Positions 18,417 through 26,376 of a stretch of DNA of 64,000 nt are shown piece after piece; position 1 is the stretch's first letter; each line of letters starts with the position of its first letter. Origin of the DNA: CAVVSD01 sp963837655 (GTDB lineage Bacteria > Actinomycetota > Thermoleophilia > Solirubrobacterales > Solirubrobacteraceae); contig CAWIOK010000001.1 in assembly GCA_963837655.1 (NCBI GenBank), positions 62,001 to 126,000 on the forward strand. Direction: 5' to 3'. The position numbers and the translations under genes are program-made. The notes under the pieces were generated by a model that did no database searches, was not told the origin of the DNA, and saw nothing but the letters and a program-made list of their open reading frames with translations.

Positions 18417-19297
18417 CAGCCGCGGCTGGCGAGCGTCTGCTCGGGCTGGAGCTTGCGCGCCTCGAGGCTCTGCATCGCCATGCCGAGCCCCTCCGATGCG
18501 CGTGCGACGCGCTCCGGATCGGCGAAGTGCGTCGTGGCCTCGACGATCGCCGCGGCGCGCACCGCGGGATCCTCGGACTTGAAGATGCCGGAGCCGACGA
18601 ACACGGCCTGCGCCCCGAGCTGCATGACGAGCGAGGCGTCGGCGGGCGTCGCGATGCCGCCTGCGCAGAAGAGGGGCACGGGGAGCTGGCCCTCGCGGGC
18701 CGTCCGGCGAACGAGGTCGTAGGGCGCCTGCAGCTCCTTGGCCGCCGTGAAGAGCGCGGGCTCGTCGAGCGTTGCCAGGCGACTGATCTCGCCCGTGATC
18801 TCGCGCAGGTGGCGGACCGCCTCGACGATGTCGCCGGTGCCCGCCTCGCCCTTGGAGCGGATCAGCGCCGCGCCCTCGCCGATGCGCCGCAGCGCCTCGC
18901 CGAGGTTCGTCGCACCGCACACGAACGGGGCCTTGTACGCCCACTTGTCGATGTGGTTGGCCTCGTCGGCCGGCGTGAGGACCTCCGACTCGTCGATGTA
19001 GTCGACCTCGAGGGCCTCGAGCACCTGCGCCTCGGCGAAGTGCCCGATACGCGCCTTGGCCATGACCGGGATCGTGACCGCTGCCTGGATCCCCTTGATC
19101 ATCGCCGGGTCCGACATGCGGGCGACACCGCCGTCGCGCCGGATGTCCGACGGCACGCGCTCGAGCGCCATGACCGCCGCAGCGCCTGCGTCCTCGGCGA
19201 TCTTGGCCTGCTCGGCGTCGACCACGTCCATGATCACGCCGCCCTCGAGCATCCGGGCGAGCCCGACCTTCACTGCGAATGTCGCCTCGTCACGCAT
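18413..19297 (-). CDS. pdxS: pyridoxal 5'-phosphate synthase lyase subunit PdxS
   Basis: 294-aa synthase condensing ribose 5-phosphate, glyceraldehyde 3-phosphate and ammonia into PLP. Near-full identity to the family pattern: KVGLARMLEGGVIMDV at the N-terminus, VMAKARIGHFAEAQ, YIDESEVLTPAD, and the phosphate loop SKGEAGTG. Forms the 12-mer core of the PdxS-PdxT complex; pdxT follows with a 4-nt overlap. Confidence 0.97.
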   Translation of the reverse strand: MRDEATFAVKVGLARMLEGGVIMDVVDAEQAKIAEDAGAAAVMALERVPSDIRRDGGVARMSDPAMIKGIQAAVTIPVMAKARIGHFAEAQVLEALEVDYIDESEVLTPADEANHIDKWAYKAPFVCGATNLGEALRRIGEGAALIRSKGEAGTGDIVEAVRHLREITGEISRLATLDEPALFTAAKELQAPYDLVRRTAREGQLPVPLFCAGGIATPADASLVMQLGAQAVFVGSGIFKSEDPAVRAAAIVEATTHFADPERVARASEGLGMAMQSLEARKLQPEQTLASRGW

Positions 19298-19319
19298 GAG
19301 GCTGAATGTAGCGGGCCGG

Positions 19320-20180
19320 TTACTTCAGGCGAAACGCTTTGATGCGGTCCTGATAGCCCTCGACGTCGCGGCTGTACACGCCGTACGCCAGCGCCTGGAT
19401 CAGTGCGAGCAGCGCGGTGTGCGACCGGACGTACGCCGGGCTGTTGGACGAGTAGTACAGACGGATGCGCGCAAGCTTCGCCACCTCGGACAGCGTCGCG
19501 TCCGTGATCGCCATCGTCTGCGCCTGCCGGTGGCGGGCGAGCTTCATGGACCGCACGACGAGCGGATGCGGCCGCCCCGCGCTCAGCCCGATGACGAGGG
19601 TCTCCTCGTCGATGCGCGACAGGCGGCCGAGCGCCTCCTGCGACGGGCTCGCCACGATCTCCGCGCGGAGGTCGAGCAGCATGAGCAGGTGCCGCAGGTA
19701 GGAGGCGAAGAACGCCATCTGGTCGGTTCCCGCGATGAGCAGCTTCGGCGCCGCGACGATCGCGTCGATCGCCTGCTCCACCGTCCGCCGCGACACCTTG
19801 CGCGCGGTCTCCTCGACGTTGACGTGGTCGGCGGCCAGCGAGGTCTCGAACTCGTTCTGGTCCAGCGCGAACAACGGTGCCGCAGCCGGCGCCCCGTCCT
19901 TGGGGCCGGGGGCGTGACGACGGCGGTACTCCTCGCGCGCCGAGTGCTGGAGCTCGGGGTACCCCTCGAACCCCAGGGCCTGGCTGAAGCGCACCACCGT
20001 CGAGCTCGACGTGTTCGCGCGACGGGCAAGCTCCTCGGCGGTCTGGAACGCGACGTCGTCCAGGTGATCGACGATGTACTGCGCCACGTCCTTCTGGGAA
20101 CGGGAGAATTCGTCGAAGCGCGCCTGGATGTAGGACGACAGGGACTCCGGCGCGACGGTGGTTGCATCGGCTCGCTTCAT
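19320..20180 (-). CDS. RpiR/MurR family transcriptional regulator (HTH + SIS)
   Basis: 286 aa. Residues ~15-80 form the RpiR helix-turn-helix (SQKDVAQYIVDHLDDVAFQTAEELARRANTS is its core, of which TVVRFSQALGFEGYPEL is the end). Residues ~120-270 form a sugar-isomerase (SIS) domain that in this family senses phosphosugars, here LLIAGTDQMAFFASY and VIGLSAGRPHPLVVRS. The usual GxGxS-type loop is altered (GTDQM), so the ligand is uncertain. Start at MKRAD; the frame is open far upstream over the divergent ligase gene, which is a shadow. Confidence 0.85.
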   Translation of the reverse strand: MKRADATTVAPESLSSYIQARFDEFSRSQKDVAQYIVDHLDDVAFQTAEELARRANTSSSTVVRFSQALGFEGYPELQHSAREEYRRRHAPGPKDGAPAAAPLFALDQNEFETSLAADHVNVEETARKVSRRTVEQAIDAIVAAPKLLIAGTDQMAFFASYLRHLLMLLDLRAEIVASPSQEALGRLSRIDEETLVIGLSAGRPHPLVVRSMKLARHRQAQTMAITDATLSEVAKLARIRLYYSSNSPAYVRSHTALLALIQALAYGVYSRDVEGYQDRIKAFRLK

Positions 20181-20247
20181 AGGCGATGCCGTGATTCGAC
20201 GGTGGGGCTCCACGTTCCTTCCGAGGCCGATGCGACACGATGCCCGG

Positions 20248-21768
20248 ATGCTGCTCGCCGACCTCGCCGCCGTCTCCTCGACGGTCGCCGCGACGCGCTC
20301 GCGCACCGCGAAGGTGGAGGCCGTCGCCGGTGCGCTGCGTGGCACCGATCCGGGTGAGGCGCCCGCGGTCGTCGCGTTCCTGTCGGGCGAGCTGCGCCAA
20401 CGCCAGATCGGGGTCGGCTGGTCCTCGTTGAAGGATCCGCCGGAGCCGGCGGCCGTCCCGTCGCTGACGGTCGCGGAGGTCGACGACGCGTTCGCCCGGA
20501 TCGGCGCGACGTCGGGTCGCGGATCGCAGGCCGCACGCCGCGACGCGCTAGGCGTCCTCTTCGCGAGGGCGACGGCGGACGAGGCGGCCTTCCTGCGCGG
20601 TCTGCTGCTCGGCGACCTGCGCCAGGGCGCCCTGGAGGGCATCGTTGTGACAGCGGTGGCGGCCGCCGCCGACGTGGCAGTCGACGCCGTCCGCCGCGCG
20701 CACATGCTGGACGGCGACCTCGGCGACGTCGCCCGCATCGCGCTGTCGGAGGGCGCGCCGGGGCTCGCGCGGGTCGGGCTCGTCGTCGGGCGGCCGATCC
20801 ACCCGATGCTCGCCCAGCCCGCCGACGACCTCGAGGCCGCCCTGAACCGCATCTCGCCGGCCGCGGTCGAGGTCAAGCTCGACGGGGTCCGCATCCAGGT
20901 CCACCGCTCGGGCGGCGAGGTCGGGCTGTTCACGCGGACGCTGGACGACGTCACGGCCCGGCTCCCGGAGCTCGTCGAGTCGGCGCTGGCGCTGCCCGCG
21001 ACGGAGTTCGTGCTGGACGGAGAGGCGATCGCGTTGCGCCCCGACGGGCGCCCGCAACCCTTCCAGATCACCGCATCGCGGCTCGGCAGCCGCACGGACG
21101 TCGAGCGGCTGCGCGAGACGACGCCGCTGACGCCGCAGCACTTCGACCTCCTGCACCTCGACGGCGAGGACCTCCTGGACCGGCCGGGCAGCGAGCGCTC
21201 CGAGCTGCTCGGGAGCCTCGTGCCCGCCGGAGCGCGCGCGGCGCGGATCGTCGCCGACGCCGTCGGGCCCGCGCAGGCCGCGTTCGACGCCGCGCTCGCC
21301 GCAGGGCACGAGGGCGTCGTCGTGAAGGCGCTGGACGCCCCCTACGCCGCCGGGCGCCGTGGCGGCGGGTGGCTGAAGGTCAAGCCGCGCCACACCCTCG
21401 ACCTGGTGGTCCTCGCGGCGGAGTGGGGCCACGGCCGGCGGCGCGGGCTGCTGAGCAACCTCCATCTCGGCGCCCGTGGGCCCGACGGTGGGCTCGTGAT
21501 GCTCGGCAAGACCTTCAAGGGCCTCACCGACAAGATGCTGGCCTGGCAGACCGAGCGCCTGCAGCAGCTGGCGGTGTCAGAGGACGGGCACGTCGTGCAC
21601 GTCCGCCCGGAGCTCGTCGTGGAGATCGCCTTCGACGGGGTGCAGACGAGTCCGCGCTACCCGGGCGGCGTCGCGCTTCGCTTCGCGCGTGTCCTGCAGC
21701 ACCGGCCCGACAAGCCGGCACGGGAAGCGAGCACCCTGGAGGAGGTGCTCGCCATCCACTCCGGCTAG
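20248..21768 (+). CDS. ATP-dependent DNA ligase (LigB/LIG1-like)
   Basis: 506 aa. An N-terminal helical DNA-binding domain (residues ~1-190) precedes the adenylation domain with the nucleophilic lysine in motif I VEVKLDGVRIQVHR (near residue 210). Downstream motifs: FVLDGEAIAL, HFDLLHLDGEDL, HEGVVVKAL, and GGGWLKVKPRHT (motif V). The OB-fold domain follows. This LIG1-like architecture is separate from the NAD-dependent LigA. Start set at ATG 20248 (MLLADLAAVSS); the longer frame to 20158 would overlap the rpiR-type gene start. Confidence 0.9.
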   Translation: MLLADLAAVSSTVAATRSRTAKVEAVAGALRGTDPGEAPAVVAFLSGELRQRQIGVGWSSLKDPPEPAAVPSLTVAEVDDAFARIGATSGRGSQAARRDALGVLFARATADEAAFLRGLLLGDLRQGALEGIVVTAVAAAADVAVDAVRRAHMLDGDLGDVARIALSEGAPGLARVGLVVGRPIHPMLAQPADDLEAALNRISPAAVEVKLDGVRIQVHRSGGEVGLFTRTLDDVTARLPELVESALALPATEFVLDGEAIALRPDGRPQPFQITASRLGSRTDVERLRETTPLTPQHFDLLHLDGEDLLDRPGSERSELLGSLVPAGARAARIVADAVGPAQAAFDAALAAGHEGVVVKALDAPYAAGRRGGGWLKVKPRHTLDLVVLAAEWGHGRRRGLLSNLHLGARGPDGGLVMLGKTFKGLTDKMLAWQTERLQQLAVSEDGHVVHVRPELVVEIAFDGVQTSPRYPGGVALRFARVLQHRPDKPAREASTLEEVLAIHSG

Positions 21769-22010
21769 ACCCGGCTCATGACCTGGGTGTCCGCAACCTG
21801 CGTGGCTGCTGCGAGCCAGGGCCGGGTGACCGGCGTGACGTCGATCGCCACGCGGAAGCGAGGCTCGAGCTCGACGGCCGGGTCCATGCCCATCAGCGCG
21901 TCCGACGAGAGGCAGTCGCCGCGTCGGGCGGCGCATGCGACGCCGACGGCGAGCAGGCCGCACAGCGTCCATGCGGTAGCTCCGAGCACGATCCAGAGGA
22001 CGATCGACAT
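21765..22010 (-). CDS. small single-pass membrane protein
   Basis: 81 aa: one transmembrane helix at residues ~3-27 (VLWIVLGATAWTLCGLLAVG) and a ~50-residue tail with no known motif. It begins 11 nt after the stop of the CAP-domain gene on the same strand, suggesting co-expression, and its stop overlaps the ligase stop on the opposite strand. Confidence 0.6.
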   Translation of the reverse strand: MSIVLWIVLGATAWTLCGLLAVGVACAARRGDCLSSDALMGMDPAVELEPRFRVAIDVTPVTRPWLAAATQVADTQVMSRV

Positions 22011-22021
22011 GTCTGACCCTC

Positions 22022-22612
22022 CTAGCGGTGGGAGCGGCGGGCGACGCCGAACTCGTTGGTGTACGTCACGGCGGGGTCGCCGGCCAGGCCGGCGACGGGC
22101 GCGCCGGGGGCGACGCCGATGCCGATCTCCTTGAAGCTGGCACGGAGGATGTTCGCGCGGTGCGGCGGGCTGGCCATCCACGCGGCGACGATCGCGCTGG
22201 GCTTGGCGAGCGTGCCCTGGCCCCAGGCGATGTTCTCGCCGATCTCGTAGCGAAGGGCGCCGGCGAGGTAGCGCGTGCCCTGACGGATGCGCTGGTCGAG
22301 CGTGGAGCCGCTCGGGGAGACGTGACTGAAGAAGAGGCCGCGGACCATCTCGCCGGCGTAGCTCTGCGCGGCGATCTGGAGCTGACGCTGGGCGCGCAGA
22401 CGCGGGAGGCCGTTGGCGGCGCGCTGCTGGTTGACCAGGCAGAGCGTCGCGCTGCGGACCGCGCGGACGTTGTGCTGCGTCGGCGTGAGGTCCGTGCTGG
22501 TGCAGGCGGCGGCGAACGTCGGAACAGCAAGTGCAGCTGTGGCGATAAGGGCGACGGTGCTGAGGATGCGGCGGGCCCGGCGGGGAAAGACCGGTGCGAG
22601 GGAGAGCGGCAT
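22022..22612 (-). CDS. secreted CAP/SCP-domain protein
   Basis: 196 aa from the ATG at 22612. An Arg-rich signal peptide (RRARRILSTVALIATAALAVPTFAAAC) is followed by a CAP domain: NQQRAANGLPRLR, AQSYAGEMVRGLFFSHVSP, YEIGENIAWGQG and AWMASPPHRANIL, the signature of bacterial YkwD-like exoproteins. The His of FSHVSP, the Glu of GEN and the His of PPHR are the conserved cavity residues. Role of bacterial CAP proteins is largely unsettled. The frame is open 12 codons further upstream; the chosen ATG fits the signal peptide. Confidence 0.85.
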   Translation of the reverse strand: MPLSLAPVFPRRARRILSTVALIATAALAVPTFAAACTSTDLTPTQHNVRAVRSATLCLVNQQRAANGLPRLRAQRQLQIAAQSYAGEMVRGLFFSHVSPSGSTLDQRIRQGTRYLAGALRYEIGENIAWGQGTLAKPSAIVAAWMASPPHRANILRASFKEIGIGVAPGAPVAGLAGDPAVTYTNEFGVARRSHR

Positions 22613-22640
22613 GTGACAACTGTCGGAATTCCAGAGCCCC

Positions 22641-22836
22641 CACCCCATCGGCCGATCGGCCCGACTTCTCTGCGTCGCGGATAGGCCGATCGGGTGGGGC
22701 GGGCAGTCCGAACGGCCGACGACGACCCGAGGAGTCCTTCAGCCGATGCAGAAAACATGGAGATTCCGCACGAACTCGCGCAACTTCTGCCCACCCCCTC
22801 GGCCGATCGGCCCAATCCTCCCTCCCCCGATCGGCC
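22641..22836. repeat. four GGCCGATCGGCC-type palindromic repeats
   Basis: Copies at 22650-22661 (exact), 22684-22694 (last base differs), 22801-22812 (exact) and 22827-22836 (10-bp core CCGATCGGCC). The first and third are embedded in a 22-bp direct repeat (22641-22662 and 22792-22813) with one mismatch, 151 bp apart. All lie in the 297-bp non-coding spacer between the CAP gene and the receiver gene, which are divergent; a shared operator region is the natural reading (inference). Confidence 0.6.
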
Positions 22837-22874
22837 ACCGGCGCCTCCCCCACGACGGGGGTCCGGTGGCCGAT
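22830..22874 (+). promoter_or_regulatory. strong stem-loop in leader of receiver gene
   Basis: Perfect 12-bp arms (22830-22841 and 22863-22874, ATCGGCCACCGG with its complement) enclose an inner CCCCC-ACGAC-GGGGG hairpin (22847-22861). The structure ends 35 nt before the GTG of the receiver gene. No T-tract follows, so it is more likely an mRNA leader element or operator than a terminator. Confidence 0.55.
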
Positions 22875-22909
22875 GTGCGACCTCGCTGCAAGATGCATCA
22901 CTGGAAGGC

Positions 22910-23302
22910 GTGTCCCCGGTCACCGTCCTTCTCGCGGTCAGCGACCAGTTTCAGCAGGCGGTGCTGCTCCGCGCGCTGAGCCGGCACGACGATCTGACGA
23001 TCGTCGGGACCGAGCACGACGGTGAGCGCGCGCTGGGCGCGACGCTGCGGACCGCTCCCGACGTCGCGGTGGTCGATACCGGTCTGCCCACGCTGGACGG
23101 CGTGGAGCTGTGCGGGCGTCTCGCGCAAGCCCGGCCCGAGGTGGGGACGCGCGTGCTGCTCCTGGACGGCGATCCGCCCGTGACGCGGGACCGGGCCGTG
23201 GCCAGCGGAGCCGCGGGATGCCTGCCCGCCACAGCGACGACCGCGCAGGTCTGCGACGCGATCACCTCCATCGCGAACGGCCAGACGATCTTCCATATCT
23301 AG
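22910..23302 (+). CDS. receiver-only (single-domain) response-regulator-like protein, degenerate
   Basis: 130 aa from GTG 22910. The fold of a CheY-like receiver is visible (VTVLLAVSDQFQQAVLLRAL, DVAVVDTGLPTLDGVELCGRL with the probable phospho-acceptor Asp). However, the N-terminal acidic pair is reduced to a single Asp (AVSDQ) and the conserved Lys-Pro near the end is replaced (GCLPATAT). No output domain. The start is uncertain because the frame is open to 22694 and the SD-like GGAAGG lies unusually close. Precedes a NarL-type regulator and a hybrid kinase. Confidence 0.65.
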   Translation: MSPVTVLLAVSDQFQQAVLLRALSRHDDLTIVGTEHDGERALGATLRTAPDVAVVDTGLPTLDGVELCGRLAQARPEVGTRVLLLDGDPPVTRDRAVASGAAGCLPATATTAQVCDAITSIANGQTIFHI

Positions 23303-23347
23303 GCGCACCCGAGGCAGGAGAGGCGTCGTTCCTGGTACAACCAGACC

Positions 23348-23995
23348 ATGACGCCGACGCTGGGCAGGGTCAGGATCGTCATCGCCGACGACCACCCGCT
23401 CTACAGGGCGAGCGTCGTGAGAGCGATCTCCCACCATCCGAACCTCGAAGTGGTCGCCGAGGCCTCCGACGGACGCGCGGCGCTCGAGGAGATCCGGCGG
23501 CTCACTCCGGAGGTCGCGCTGGTCGACATGCACATGCCTGATCTGGACGGCGCCGGCGTCATCAACGCGGTCGCGCGCGACAACCTGCCCACGCGGGTGA
23601 TGCTCCTGTCCGGGATGCTGACCGATCAGCAGATCTACGAGGCGCTCGAGCAGGGCGCGGCCGCGATCCTCACGAAGACGATCGAAGCGTCTCAGGTGCT
23701 CGACGCGGTCGTCGCGGTCGCCAGGGGCGAGACCGTCCTGGCTCCCGAGCTGCAGGCGGTCGTCGCCAGCCAGATCCGTCAGCGCGCCCGCGAGCAACGC
23801 CCGTTGCTGACCGGGCGCGAGCAGGAGATCCTTGCCTGCATGGCCGGGGGCATGCCCGGCCCCGAGATCGCGCGGAAGCTGTCCGTGAGCCCTTCGACCG
23901 TCAAGAGCCACACTGAGAAGCTCTACGACAAGCTCGGTGTCACCGACCGTGGGGCGGCGGTCGCCGAAGGGATGCGTCAGGGCCTGATCGAATAG
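23348..23995 (+). CDS. NarL/LuxR-type response regulator
   Basis: 215 aa. The receiver domain has the acidic pair in IVIADDHPLY, phospho-acceptor Asp in ALVDMHMPDLDG and the Lys in ILTKTIEAS. A LuxR-type helix-turn-helix covers residues ~150-212 (LTGREQEILACMAGGMPGPEIARKL, STVKSHTEKLYDKLGV). Good upstream SD (GGAGAGG). The kinase gene starts at the last base of its stop codon (TAGTG), so this is its likely partner. Confidence 0.93.
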   Translation: MTPTLGRVRIVIADDHPLYRASVVRAISHHPNLEVVAEASDGRAALEEIRRLTPEVALVDMHMPDLDGAGVINAVARDNLPTRVMLLSGMLTDQQIYEALEQGAAAILTKTIEASQVLDAVVAVARGETVLAPELQAVVASQIRQRAREQRPLLTGREQEILACMAGGMPGPEIARKLSVSPSTVKSHTEKLYDKLGVTDRGAAVAEGMRQGLIE

Positions 23996-26376
23996 TGAGC
24001 GGAGCACCCTCTCCCGCCCCGGACGTCGAGGCGATCCTCCAAGCGCTGCCCGAGGCCGTGGTCGTCTTCGACTCGCGCGGGACGATCGTCTACGCCAACG
24101 CGCGTTTCGGCACGCTGCACGGCTGGCCGGCGGACGAGCTCATCGGCGGCAGCTTCGCGAGCCTGACGCCGGACGTGAGCGAGCAGTCAGCGCGACTGTC
24201 GCGCTTCTTCGATGCGCCGATCCATCGCGACGAGGCGACGGCGGAGCACTTCACCGGCCTGCACCGCGATGGCCGCGAGCTGGCGCTGCAGGTCACCGTC
24301 AGTCCGCTGAAGACCGCGAGCGGCACGTTCGGCGTCCTGGTCGTGCGAGACCGGACGGACCGCACCGTCCGCGGGCGCAGCGAGATCCAGGCCGGCCACC
24401 GCGAGGCCGTGCTCGATCTCGGGCGCCTGGCGCTGTCGGACATGCCGTTCGACGAGCTGCTGCAGCGCGCCGCGGCGATCACCGTCGAGGCGCTGGGGGT
24501 CGATCGCGCGCTGATCTCCGAACAGCGCCAGGGGCGGCTCATCCGGCGCGCGGTCGCGGGCACGCTGGACGTGCTCGACGAGTCGATCCCCGTGTCGCGC
24601 GCGCCGATGAGCGCCCGTGCGCTCGTGACCGGCGCGACGATCCTGCGCGGCGGCCCCGACCAGCCTCCGGTCCCGGAGGTCCTCCTCGAGGACGAGATCG
24701 CGCTCGCCGCCGTGATCCCGATCCGCGGGCCCGCCGAGCGCTTCGGCGTGCTCGGCGCCTACCGCCGCGAGAGTGGCGTGTGGACCGCGGACGAGGTCGG
24801 GTTCCTGGAGTCGCTCGCCCACCTGCTGTCGTCGGCGGTCGAGGGCGAGTCGGCGCGCCGGGCGGCGGCCGAGACGCAGGCGCGCCTGCAGGCGATCCTC
24901 GACAACTCGCCGGTCGCGATCGCGATCAAGGACCTCGAGGGGCGCTACCTCGTGATCAACCGTCGCTGCCACGAGCTGCTGGGCATCGATCCGGATACGA
25001 CGCTGGGACGCACAGCCCACGACGTCTTCCCGGCCGAGGTCGCCGACTCGCTGCACTCCCACGACCGCGAGGTCCTGCGGCTCGGGCACACGCTGCAGGT
25101 CGAGGAGGCGATGGAGCACGCCGACGGCCGCCACGTCTACAGCACGCTGAAGTTCCCGATGCGCGGTGAGGACGGCAAGGTCTACGGCGTCGGCCTCATC
25201 GCGACCGACGTGACGGAGGGGCTGCGCAGCGAGGAGGAGCGCAAGGACCTCGAGGCGCGCCTGCACCGCGTCGACCGCCTGGAGAGCATCGGGCGGCTCG
25301 CGGGCGGCATCGCCCACGACTTCAACAACCTCCTGGCCGTGATCCGCAACTACGCCCAGTTCCTCATCGAGGACCTCCCGGAGGGATCGCAGAGCCGCGA
25401 GGACCTCGAGCAGATCCGCCGCGCGGTCGATCGCGCGACGTCGCTCACCCGGCAGCTGCTGATCTTCGCCCGCAAGGAGCGCTCCGCGCCACGTCCGCTG
25501 CAGCTCAACGAGATCGTCGGCGACACCGAGCGCCTGCTGCACCGCACGCTCGGCGAGGACATCCATCTGCGCACGCGGCTGGACCACGGCCTGCCGCCCG
25601 TCGAGCTCGATCCCGGGCAGGCCGAGCAGGTCCTCATCAACCTGGCTCTCAACGCCCGTGACGCGATGCCCACCGGCGGGACGCTGACGATCACGACCGC
25701 GCGAGGCGACGACGACACCGTGCTCCTGAGCGTGAGCGACACCGGGACGGGCATGCCGCCCGAGGTCGCCGACCGCGCGTTCGAGCCCTTCTTCACGAAC
25801 AAGCCGGAGGGCAAGGGCACCGGTCTCGGCCTGGCGATGGTCTACGGCGTCATCACCAGCGCAGGCGGCAACGTCGACCTGGAGACCTCCGAAGGCGAGG
25901 GCACGACGCTGACGCTCTCTCTGCCGGCGACCGACGAGCCCGCGCCGGAGGAGCCCGAGCTGACGCCCGAGATCGGTGCCGGGCGCGGCGAGACAGTCCT
26001 GCTCGTCGAGGACGCCGATGCGCTGCGCGACCTGACGCGCCGCATCCTCGCCGAGGCCGGCTACACGGTCCTGGAGGCGCGTAATGGCGTGCAGGCGGTG
26101 CGCATCGTCGCCAGGCAGGGGCCGATCGACCTCCTCGTCTCCGACATCGTGATGCCGGGCATGTCAGGCCGCGATCTCGCGCTGCGCCTCCGCGACAAGG
26201 ACCCCGAGCTGCCGATCGTCTTCATGTCCGGCTACAGCGACGACGCGCTGCTCGGCGGGGACTTCACGACCACCCGCCTGCTGCCCAAGCCGTTCGACGC
26301 CGAGCTGCTGCTGCGCGCGGTCCGCGAGGAGCTCGACCGCGCGGTCAGCGCCCGCGCGCCGCGCGATACCGCCTGA
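23995..26376 (+). CDS. hybrid sensor histidine kinase (PAS-GAF-PAS-HisKA-HATPase-REC)
   Basis: 793 aa, soluble, with no transmembrane helix seen. Order: PAS (~10-120, LPEAVVVFDSRGTIVYANA), GAF (~150-290), second PAS (~300-410, ILDNSPVAIAIKDLEGRY), HisKA with the phospho-acceptor His in GGIAHDFNNLLAVIRN (~435-500), HATPase with N box LINLALNARDAMPTGG and G boxes DTGTGMP / GKGTGLGLAM (~540-650), and a C-terminal receiver (~665-785; VEDADALRD, LLVSDIVMPGMSG, LLPKPFD). The HDFNN type is common in cytosolic hybrid kinases. GTG start overlaps the regulator stop. Cytosolic PAS/GAF suggest a redox, gas or small-ligand signal (inference). Confidence 0.93.
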   Translation: MSGAPSPAPDVEAILQALPEAVVVFDSRGTIVYANARFGTLHGWPADELIGGSFASLTPDVSEQSARLSRFFDAPIHRDEATAEHFTGLHRDGRELALQVTVSPLKTASGTFGVLVVRDRTDRTVRGRSEIQAGHREAVLDLGRLALSDMPFDELLQRAAAITVEALGVDRALISEQRQGRLIRRAVAGTLDVLDESIPVSRAPMSARALVTGATILRGGPDQPPVPEVLLEDEIALAAVIPIRGPAERFGVLGAYRRESGVWTADEVGFLESLAHLLSSAVEGESARRAAAETQARLQAILDNSPVAIAIKDLEGRYLVINRRCHELLGIDPDTTLGRTAHDVFPAEVADSLHSHDREVLRLGHTLQVEEAMEHADGRHVYSTLKFPMRGEDGKVYGVGLIATDVTEGLRSEEERKDLEARLHRVDRLESIGRLAGGIAHDFNNLLAVIRNYAQFLIEDLPEGSQSREDLEQIRRAVDRATSLTRQLLIFARKERSAPRPLQLNEIVGDTERLLHRTLGEDIHLRTRLDHGLPPVELDPGQAEQVLINLALNARDAMPTGGTLTITTARGDDDTVLLSVSDTGTGMPPEVADRAFEPFFTNKPEGKGTGLGLAMVYGVITSAGGNVDLETSEGEGTTLTLSLPATDEPAPEEPELTPEIGAGRGETVLLVEDADALRDLTRRILAEAGYTVLEARNGVQAVRIVARQGPIDLLVSDIVMPGMSGRDLALRLRDKDPELPIVFMSGYSDDALLGGDFTTTRLLPKPFDAELLLRAVREELDRAVSARAPRDTA

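Noticed and set aside
22641..22836. Repeats considered as a CRISPR array
   Set aside because: Repeat units are short palindromes, irregularly spaced, in mixed contexts; no cas genes nearby.
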